Below are positions 26,622 to 32,817 of a DNA stretch of 64,000 bases, in pieces. A model generated the notes under the pieces. The model saw nothing but the letters and a program-made list of their open reading frames with translations. It was not told where the DNA came from and did no database searches. This DNA comes from Actinoplanes sp. KI2 (GTDB lineage Bacteria > Actinomycetota > Actinomycetes > Mycobacteriales > Micromonosporaceae): positions 124,001-188,000 of the forward strand of contig NZ_JAOSZE010000017.1 of the NCBI RefSeq assembly GCF_025630775.1. Direction: 5' to 3'. The first letter of the stretch is position 1. Each line of letters begins with the position of its first letter. The position numbers and the translations under genes are program-made.

Positions 26622-27012
26622 CCCGCACCGCCCGTATGGCCCACGCCCGCCGCGCCCAGGGCCGCCCGTCTGGCCCGCGCCCGCCTTCCCGAGGCCCGCC
26701 CGTCGGGCCCGCGCCCGCCTTGCCCAGGGCCGCCCGTCTCGCTCACGCCTGCCTTGCCCAGGCCCGCCCGTCTCGCTCACGCCTGCCTGCCCGGCCCTGC
26801 GCCTGCCTGCCCGGCCCTGCGCCTGCCTGCCCGGCCCTGCGCCTGCCTGCCCGGACCCGCGCCCGCCCGGTCTGGCCCGCCCCCGGCCGCGTTGCCCGAG
26901 CGCTGCCTTCGTCCTGTGGCCGTGCTGCCTGCGCACTCCGGTTCTCGTGCCCGTTTTGGGCGTGGCCGCCTTGCCGGGCGGGTTGGCGGCGGCCGGTTAG
27001 GCTCGCCGCATC
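26622..27012. other. Low-complexity intergenic region, 391 bp
   Basis: Extremely C-rich on the + strand, built of degenerate CCCGCCCGTCTGGCCCGCGC-like units grading into a perfect tandem array (see 26781-26860). Open frames exist on both strands but only because stop codons are rare in such sequence; their translations are pure Ala/Pro/Arg/Gly repeats. At the right end TAGGCT (about 26998-27003) lies 10 bp before the next ATG and may be the -10 of a leaderless transcript. Confidence 0.55.
26781..26860. repeat. Four tandem copies of a 20-bp unit
   Basis: The unit GCCTGCCTGCCCGGCCCTGC is repeated at 26781, 26801, 26821 and 26841; the last copy differs in its final bases. It is preceded by two copies of a related 22-bp unit (GCCCGTCTCGCTCACGCCTG...). 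The array probably grew by replication slippage and would vary in length between strains. Confidence 0.9.
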
Positions 27013-27675
27013 ATGAGGCTCGTTCGGCGGCGCCGCCGCCTACTCCTGGTCGCCGCCGTCGCGATCGCCGCCCTCGTCCTGGTCAGCGCGCCCTGGGCCT
27101 GGACCGTACTCGCCGCCCGCGGCCACCTCCACTCAGAAGCCGACGCGCCCACGGCCGAGGTAGCGATCGTCCTCGGCACCGAGGTGACCGTCGACGGCCG
27201 CCCCTCCCCGCGCCTGGCCGGCCGCCTGGAAACCGCGGCCGCCCTGGTCCGGGCCGGCAAGGCCCGCGTGGTCCTGGTCTCGGGCGACAGCAACGGCGGC
27301 TCCGGTGACGAGCCCGCCGCGATGGCCGCTTACCTGACCGCCCTCGGCGTGGACACCCGCCGCATCGTCACCGACCCACACGGTCTCGACACCTACGACA
27401 CCTGCATCCGCGCCCGCGACGTCTACGGCGTCACCCGCGCCCTGGTCGTCACGCAGTCCTTCCATGTGGACCGCGCCGTGACCCTCTGCCGACATCTGGG
27501 CATCGACGCCGAGGGGGTCGTCGCCCGCTGCCATTGCCCGGCCACGCTGCTGGTCGAGAAGTCCGTCCGCGACTACTTCGCCAGCGGCAAGGCCGTCTGG
27601 GACACCCTGCGCAACCGGTCACCCGCGATCTCGTCGCCCCGGAACACGGCCATCCAACAAGCACTTCAGGACTGA
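27013..27675 (+). CDS. SanA/YdcF-like DUF218 membrane protein
   Basis: A protein of 220 residues. One N-terminal membrane helix (LLLVAAVAIAALVLVSAPWAW) is followed by the DUF218 fold: AEVAIVLGTEVTVDGRPSPR (about 48-67), LVSGDSNGGSGDEPAAMAAYL and ALVVTQSFHVDRAVTLCRHLGI. SanA-type proteins are envelope proteins linked to barrier function. The biochemical role is not known. The transcript may be leaderless, because a TAGGCT hexamer ends about 9 bp ahead of the ATG. Confidence 0.85.
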   Translation: MRLVRRRRRLLLVAAVAIAALVLVSAPWAWTVLAARGHLHSEADAPTAEVAIVLGTEVTVDGRPSPRLAGRLETAAALVRAGKARVVLVSGDSNGGSGDEPAAMAAYLTALGVDTRRIVTDPHGLDTYDTCIRARDVYGVTRALVVTQSFHVDRAVTLCRHLGIDAEGVVARCHCPATLLVEKSVRDYFASGKAVWDTLRNRSPAISSPRNTAIQQALQD

Positions 27676-27704
27676 CTCATCACCTCCGCTCTCATCGCAT
27701 CCGA

Positions 27705-28883
27705 TCAGAAGTCGGCCACGAGATAGGGCATCTCGCGGGGAAACATCGTGGACAGCGTCGGGACCGCCGCCGGCGGGATCTCACCCAGACCGCGGGCGAG
27801 GACCTCCACCGGGTCGAGCACCCCGTACACAAGCCCGCTGAAGCCCGCCGCACTCAGGGTGACCGACGGTGCGTCGCCCTTGGCGACCGTCAGGGCGCCG
27901 CCGGCCGACTCCAGCCGCCAGACCCCGCCGATCAACTCGTCGTCGGGGATCTCGATCGTGATCGCGCCCGGCCCGACCGGCGTGCCGGCCAGCGCCTCCA
28001 CGTCGAGCACCCGAACCATGGGGGCGTTCTTCGTCGGATTGGCGACTCGTCCCCGGGTCGACACCTGCATGTCGGTGCCCCACAGCTCGGGCACCTCGTC
28101 GGTGCTGAGCCTCACCACGACCTGGGCGACCTGATCGACGTGCCGGGCGAAGAACTGCAGGAGCAGCGCCCGCCCCAGCGACCCGGTGCAGAGCAGGTCG
28201 GATGCGATCAGGTCGCCGCCGTGCCGATCCACCCGGTAGCGCACCGCGCCCACCACCTCGCCGCCGGCCCGGGCCACCGCGACCCAGAACTTGTCCTCCC
28301 GGAACTCGGCCGACCGCACGTCGTCGAAGACGGCGAACCCGTGCCGCCGGGTGAGCAGCTGCTGCTGCAGCCCCTCCCACGCCGCGAAGCCCTCGCTCGT
28401 CGGCAGCCGCTCGACCTCGCCCGGCAGGTCGGCCCGCAGCAGGTGCGCCAACCCCTCGGGCGCGAATGCCGCCGTGCGATGCCGCGGAATCCCGACGAAC
28501 CCGAACCGCGCGTAGAAACTCGGGCGGAAGGGGTACAGCGCGCTCACCGCACAGCCCTCGTCCCGCGTCTGACGCAGCAGTCGCTGCAACAGCTCACGCA
28601 CCAGCCCGCGGCGCCGCGCCATCGGGTGCGACGAGACCGACGCCACACCCGCCATGTCGTGCACCAGGCCGCGAACGTTCTGCCGCATCGGGAGCGCGGC
28701 GACGCCGGCCAGGGTCTGGCCGTCCTCCTCGGCGATCAGCGTCGTGGTCGTCTCGAAATAACGCATCCGCCGGCGGTAGGCCTCCTCGTCCTCCGCCGAC
28801 CACGGTGAGGGCATGAACGCGTACGCCTGCAGCGGGAACATCGTCGCGGGCCGCTCGGCCGCCGTGATCTGCCGGAAGTTCAT
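27705..28883 (-). CDS. Eis-type GNAT N-acetyltransferase
   Basis: A protein of 392 residues, the length of Eis-family enzymes, which have two GNAT folds plus a sterol-carrier-like C-terminal domain. The acetyl-CoA loop is VSSHPMARRRGLVRELLQRL (about 83-102), followed by ALYPFRPSFYARFGFVG. The very C-terminus MPYLVADF supplies the free carboxylate that acts as base in Eis. It acetylates amines, often of aminoglycosides or peptides. It lies just upstream of the tRNA operon and points away from it. Confidence 0.85.
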   Translation of the reverse strand: MNFRQITAAERPATMFPLQAYAFMPSPWSAEDEEAYRRRMRYFETTTTLIAEEDGQTLAGVAALPMRQNVRGLVHDMAGVASVSSHPMARRRGLVRELLQRLLRQTRDEGCAVSALYPFRPSFYARFGFVGIPRHRTAAFAPEGLAHLLRADLPGEVERLPTSEGFAAWEGLQQQLLTRRHGFAVFDDVRSAEFREDKFWVAVARAGGEVVGAVRYRVDRHGGDLIASDLLCTGSLGRALLLQFFARHVDQVAQVVVRLSTDEVPELWGTDMQVSTRGRVANPTKNAPMVRVLDVEALAGTPVGPGAITIEIPDDELIGGVWRLESAGGALTVAKGDAPSVTLSAAGFSGLVYGVLDPVEVLARGLGEIPPAAVPTLSTMFPREMPYLVADF

Positions 28884-28996
28884 GGAGCCATCCAACACCG
28901 CCCGGCCACCGGCGCGCTCGCAAGTTTCTCCGGCTGTGGATAACCCGGGAAGCCGCAGCTCCCCACCTGGCACGGCACGCCGACGGACACCCCGGT

Positions 28997-29026
28997 TTGG
29001 CAAGCCGCCCGGCGACAGGCTAAGGT
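28997..29026 (+). promoter_or_regulatory. Probable sigma-70-type promoter of the tRNA operon
   Basis: TTGGCA at 28997-29002 and TAAGGT at 29021-29026 are separated by 18 bp, close to the actinobacterial housekeeping consensus (TTGACN / TANNNT). It lies 41 bp before tRNA-Gly, consistent with a short 5' leader removed by RNase P. Confidence 0.6.
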
Positions 29027-29067
29027 TTCATCCGTCGCCGGGGAGTGCAACGCCCTCCGGGAGACAC

Positions 29068-29140
29068 GCGGACGTAGCGCAGCTGGTAGCGCATCACCTT
29101 GCCAAGGTGAGGGTCGCGGGTTCGAATCCCGTCGTCCGCT
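29068..29140 (+). tRNA. tRNA-Gly(GCC)
   Basis: Acceptor arms GCGGACG and CGTCCGC pair perfectly. The anticodon arm TCACC-TTGCCAA-GGTGA gives anticodon GCC. The T-arm contains GGTTCGAATCC. The CCA end is not encoded. Confidence 0.97.
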
Positions 29141-29176
29141 CGGAGAGGCCTTCACAGGTTTGTGCAGGGCTGACTC

Positions 29177-29247
29177 GGTGGAGTGGCCGAGAGGCGAGGC
29201 AACGGCCTGCAAAGCCGTGTACACGGGTTCAAATCCCGTCTCCACCT
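29177..29247 (+). tRNA. tRNA-Cys(GCA)
   Basis: Acceptor arms GGTGGAG and CTCCACC pair. The anticodon arm ACGGC-CTGCAAA-GCCGT gives anticodon GCA. The T-arm contains GGTTCAAATCC. CCA is not encoded. It is close to a biosynthetic cluster containing a cysteinyl-tRNA synthetase, though Gly-Cys-Val tRNA operons are common in actinobacteria and this may be coincidence. Confidence 0.97.
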
Positions 29248-29260
29248 CGGCGAAAGCCAA

Positions 29261-29335
29261 GGGCGATTGGCGCAGCGGGAGCGCGCTTCCTTGACACGGA
29301 AGAGGTCACTGGTTCGATCCCAGTATCGCCCACCA
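29261..29335 (+). tRNA. tRNA-Val(GAC), CCA encoded
   Basis: Acceptor arms GGGCGAT and ATCGCCC pair. The anticodon arm CTTCC-TTGACAC-GGAAG gives anticodon GAC. The T-arm contains GGTTCGATCCC. The discriminator A is followed by an encoded CCA, unlike the other two tRNAs. Integrase remnants begin about 140 bp downstream, so its 3' end is a plausible former integration site. Confidence 0.96.
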
Positions 29336-29356
29336 TCTACACCTGCAGGTCAAGTG

Positions 29357-29384
29357 GCCCGTTACCGATCATCCGGTAACGGGC
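29357..29384 (+). terminator. Rho-independent terminator of the tRNA operon
   Basis: An 11-bp perfect stem, GCCCGTTACCG and CGGTAACGGGC, with a 6-nt loop, followed by TTTCTGCTTTT. It is located 21 bp after the tRNA-Val CCA. Confidence 0.85.
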
Positions 29385-29479
29385 TTTCTGCTTTTCCGGT
29401 CCTTACGGTGGGAGCATCGGCCGCTCCCAGGGTGGCAACTTCCGTTTCCCGATCGGTGAGCACTTCCTGGTTCCCAACG

Positions 29480-29690
29480 TTGTCACGGCGAAACGGGGAG
29501 CGGTTCTGCTCCCAGCGGGTTTGCAAGCCGGCGACGAGTCGTTGCTCGACGGCGGCGCTGACGTGGCTGTAGATCTCGCGGGCCCCGGAGGCCTGTGGCC
29601 GAGCCGTTCGGCTTGGGCAACCTCGGGGGCGCCGTCCTCGATGAGCCAGGTTTGTGACTGTGGCGAAGGTCGTGGAAGTGCGGCCGCGGA
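29480..29690 (-). pseudogene. Tyrosine-type phage integrase remnant (C-terminal end)
   Basis: Three frames together spell the end of a tyrosine recombinase: HFHDLRHSHK (29651-29680), which is the conserved H-x-x-R box, then TWLIEDGAPEVAQAERLGHR in a shifted frame, then GAREIYSHVSAAVEQRLVAG in another, containing the catalytic-Tyr context of these integrases. The first break is explained by loss of one A in a run (CACAAACC), and a second small indel follows LGHR. No intact enzyme can be made. The position next to tRNA-Val fits an integrative element that has decayed. Confidence 0.7.
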
Positions 29691-29760
29691 CGATCGCGGG
29701 GATGCCGCCCTCCGGGTTCCCCTCGACGGCGGATGCCAGTGCCGGCGGTGGAAGCTGACG

Positions 29761-29880
29761 CTGCAGGGCCGCGAGTTGATGCCGCAGGGCGAGGATCGCG
29801 GTCGCTACCAGGCAGCAGTCGCAGCAACACGAACGTGTTCGTGATCCCGACGTACGCCAGTCGCAGCAACACGACCCGGC
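29761..29880 (-). pseudogene. Transposase N-terminal remnant
   Basis: On the minus strand VLLRLAYVGITNTFVLLRLL, then a frame break, then AILALRHQLAALQRQL. This combination is the usual N-terminus of actinobacterial integrase-core transposases of the IS3/IS481-like kind, where it reads ...LLPMSDRDKDVEILALRHQ. The catalytic DDE region is absent and the surroundings (29880-30128) show no further recognisable gene. It is debris only. Confidence 0.55.
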
Positions 29881-30129
29881 GGTGGGCGGGCAGGGCACGG
29901 CGAGCCAACGCAAGATCATTACTTGCCGTCGGAGACGGCTCTGAACAGCACGGACCGCCGTGTCGCAGGCGATCGGCCGAGCCAATGCCCATCCGACACA
30001 AGCCGCACAGTGGATCTGCACCAGACCTGGAAGCGGAATGTGTCCGGTGTCACAATACTTTGGACAGTGAACCAGCAATGTGGTTCCGGTACCGAGAAGT
30101 AGTGCGAACGCCGAAAGCATCCCGTAGAT

Positions 30130-30144
30130 TGTGCCTGCGGCACA
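30130..30144. promoter_or_regulatory. Palindrome ahead of the ABC-exporter operon, possible operator
   Basis: TGTGCC-TGC-GGCACA is a perfect 6-bp inverted repeat with a 3-bp spacer, 24 bp before the chosen GTG start of the ATPase gene. A dimeric repressor site is possible. No regulator gene is adjacent, so this is tentative. Confidence 0.35.
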
Positions 30145-30168
30145 TTGGCGTCGTCGAATGGTAATACA

Positions 30169-31206
30169 GTGGCTCTACTTGAAGCTGAAAACTTGACGAA
30201 GGTGTTTCGGAGGGCCGACCGCCGGCCCGGCCTCCCGGCTGCAGTAAAGCACCTCGTACAGCGCCGGTTCACATATCACACCGCCGTCGACCACATCAAT
30301 CTTTCCATCGAGGCCGGCGAAGCCGTCGCCTATGTCGGTCCGAACGGAGCGGGCAAGTCCACCACCGTAAAACTGTTGAGCGGTATTCTTGAGCCCACCG
30401 AGGGTAGCGTCCGGATCAATGGCCGGGTACCGCAGCGCAGCCGGCGCGCGGTGGCTCAGGAGATCGGTGTGCTGTTCGGGCAGCGTACGCAACTCTGGTG
30501 GGATCTGCCGGTCAGCGACTCCCTGTCCCTATTGCGCGACATCTATCGGGTCGACCAGCACACCTATCAGGCACGCCTGCGGAACTTGGACGACGTGCTC
30601 GGCATCGGCGAGTTCATGGGTACCGTCGCGCGCAAGCTCTCACTAGGTCAGCGGATGCGGGCGGACCTGGCCGCCGCACTGATCCACGGTCCCCGGATCA
30701 TTTATCTCGATGAGCCGACGATCGGCCTCGATCTGACCGTCAAGGACCGGGTGCGAGAGTTCCTGCGCAGTCTCCGCGACGACGGCGTCATGGTCATGTT
30801 GACCAGTCATGACCTGGCCGACATCGAAGGCTTCTGTCGCCGCCTGGTGATCATCGACGATGGCCGGATCATCTTCGACGGCGCCCTGGATGCGGTGAAG
30901 GACGAGTTCGCCCGCGAGCGGGTCCTCCACATCCGAACCGCGTCCCCCGCCGACCTAGGGCCGTTGCGGGCGGCCCTTCCCAAGGCTGACGTCTCCGTCG
31001 GAGACACGGCGACGACCGTCTCCGTGCGCTTTGATCGATTCGTCTTGACTGCGGGGGAGGTCGTGGAGGCGACCGGCGCGATCGCCAATGTCGTCGACTT
31101 CAAGCTCGACGAGCCGACCATCGAGGACGTCATCCGCCGGGTCTACTCCGGCGAGCTGGTCCTGCGGACGGGAACGCCGGCGACCGCGGAAAGCAGGCCG
31201 GCGTGA
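30169..31206 (+). CDS. ABC exporter, ATP-binding protein
   Basis: A protein of 345 residues. Walker A is VGPNGAGKSTTVKLLSG (about 55-71), the ABC signature is LSLGQRMRADLAAAL, and Walker B is IIYLDEPTIGLDLTVKDRV with the switch His in LTSHDLADIE. The 50-residue N-terminal lead and the C-terminal extension after residue 250 match the COG4586-type ATPases that work with two paired permeases. I used the GTG opening VALLEAENLTKVF; a TTG eight codons earlier is possible. It couples to the first permease by a GTGA overlap. As the outermost operon of the cluster it probably exports the product and gives self-protection. Confidence 0.88.
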   Translation: MALLEAENLTKVFRRADRRPGLPAAVKHLVQRRFTYHTAVDHINLSIEAGEAVAYVGPNGAGKSTTVKLLSGILEPTEGSVRINGRVPQRSRRAVAQEIGVLFGQRTQLWWDLPVSDSLSLLRDIYRVDQHTYQARLRNLDDVLGIGEFMGTVARKLSLGQRMRADLAAALIHGPRIIYLDEPTIGLDLTVKDRVREFLRSLRDDGVMVMLTSHDLADIEGFCRRLVIIDDGRIIFDGALDAVKDEFARERVLHIRTASPADLGPLRAALPKADVSVGDTATTVSVRFDRFVLTAGEVVEATGAIANVVDFKLDEPTIEDVIRRVYSGELVLRTGTPATAESRPA

Positions 31207-31988
31207 AGGCTTACGCGGCCCTGGCGCGCACCTCGGCGAGAAGCGCGCTCACCTATCGTATGGCGTTCGTGCTCAGCCTTTTCGGCGTGCTGTTCCAGTT
31301 CATCTCGATGCTCGCGGTATGGCGTGTCCTGCTGACCGACTCCTCTGTGCGCGCTCTCAGCTGGGAGCAGATGCGAGGATATCTGCTGGTCGCTTTCGCA
31401 TCCGGCGTCCTGATCGGCCTGTACGCCGATTTCCGGATGATGTTCCGGATCAAAGGTGGCGACGTGGCCTTGGACCTCGTCAAACCGGTCGGCTATCAGG
31501 AGGCGCGTTTCGCCGAGGTGCTCGGTGCGCTCTGGATCGAGATCCTCGTGGTTGCTCTCGTCGGCGGCGTCATGACACTGACGGCCGAGGACATGATATG
31601 GCCACGCAACGGTCAACTGGCGCTTTTCGCGATCAGCATGGTCCTGTCGGTACCGCTCAAGTTCATTATTTTGTACTCCTTCGCGCTCGGCTGTTTCTGG
31701 ACACAGAACTACATGGGCATCCAATGGGCCAGGATCGCCATCGTCAATCTGTTCTCGGGCGCCTTGATTCCGCTCGCATACCTTCCGCACTCGCTCGCCG
31801 TCGTGGCCGCCTGGTCGCCCTTCGCGGGGCTCGTGTCCACTCCCGCGTTGATCCTGGTCGGCGGGGCCACCGGCCGACACGCGACCATGCTCGTCCTGGC
31901 CGAACTGTGCTGGCTGATCGTCCTCTGGTTCGGTGCCAAACTGGCCTGGCGGGTGGCTGTCCGCCAACTCACGGTGAACGGCGGATAG
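31203..31988 (+). CDS. ABC exporter, permease 1
   Basis: A protein of 261 residues with about six membrane helices. RIKGGDVALDLVKPVGYQEARF (22 residues in two halves) at about 83-104 resembles the cytoplasmic 'G.ld..L.kP' element of ABC-2-type permeases of the COG4587/COG3694 pair. The start overlaps the ATPase stop, and permease 2 begins 2 bp after this gene ends. Both permeases together would form the heterodimeric membrane pore. Confidence 0.85.
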   Translation: MKAYAALARTSARSALTYRMAFVLSLFGVLFQFISMLAVWRVLLTDSSVRALSWEQMRGYLLVAFASGVLIGLYADFRMMFRIKGGDVALDLVKPVGYQEARFAEVLGALWIEILVVALVGGVMTLTAEDMIWPRNGQLALFAISMVLSVPLKFIILYSFALGCFWTQNYMGIQWARIAIVNLFSGALIPLAYLPHSLAVVAAWSPFAGLVSTPALILVGGATGRHATMLVLAELCWLIVLWFGAKLAWRVAVRQLTVNGG

Positions 31989-31990
31989 GC

Positions 31991-32782
31991 GTGACCAGGA
32001 TCGTTCGCATATATTTTCGCCTGTTGACCGCCCACCTGCGGGCCATCCTCGAGTACGAGTCCGACTTCTGGGTCCTGGCCGGCGCCACTTTCCTGACGCA
32101 GGTGGTGAACCTCGTCTTCCTGTCCGCCATCTTTGCGCGCGTGCCCACGCTGCGCGGCTGGTCCTATTGGGCGGTAGTAACGATGTTCGGGCTCGTCGCC
32201 CTGACCGAGGGTGTCGGCTCCTTCTTCTTCGAAGGCACCTGGCGCGTCGCCGAAGCGATCAACAAAGGCACCCTCGACTACATGATGGTGCGGCCCTATC
32301 CGGTGGTGCTGCAGCTCACCAGCTCGGAGATCGGCATCAATGGGCTCACCAACATGCTGGCCGGGTCAATCATGATCGGTGTGGCGCTGGCCAAAGCCGA
32401 TATCTCCTGGTCCGCCGAGCGGGTGCTACTCGGGCTCGTCCTCCTGATCAGCGCCATCATCATCAAGCTGGCGATCAACCTGGCCACCAACTCCGTGTCC
32501 TTCTGGTTGAACAGCCCGAGCGCGATGTTCGCGACGGCTATTCATCAAGTCGGTGAGCTGGCGAAGTTCCCGCTGACGATCTATCCGGCCGGTTTGAAGG
32601 TGGCGTTGGGCGTCATCATCCCGTTCGCCTTCATCACCACCTTCCCGGTCGGATTGCTGCTGCAAACCGGCCCCGTCTTTTGGTTGGGCCTCCTGACGCC
32701 GGTGGTCGCCGTGTACTGCCTCACCGTGGCGCTGGCGGCTTTCTTCAACGGCCTGCGTCGCTATGAGAGCGCCGGAAACTGA
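31991..32782 (+). CDS. ABC exporter, permease 2
   Basis: A protein of 263 residues with about six membrane helices. AINKGTLDYMMVRPYPVVLQ (about 96-115) is the same 'G.ld..l.rP' cytoplasmic element seen in permease 1, confirming a related pair. The GTG start is two bases after the permease 1 stop. The gene converges on the NRPS gene with 35 bp between the two stops. Confidence 0.85.
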   Translation: MTRIVRIYFRLLTAHLRAILEYESDFWVLAGATFLTQVVNLVFLSAIFARVPTLRGWSYWAVVTMFGLVALTEGVGSFFFEGTWRVAEAINKGTLDYMMVRPYPVVLQLTSSEIGINGLTNMLAGSIMIGVALAKADISWSAERVLLGLVLLISAIIIKLAINLATNSVSFWLNSPSAMFATAIHQVGELAKFPLTIYPAGLKVALGVIIPFAFITTFPVGLLLQTGPVFWLGLLTPVVAVYCLTVALAAFFNGLRRYESAGN

Positions 32783-32817
32783 GAGCGCATGCGATGAAAC
32801 CTCGAGAGCCGTCCTCC

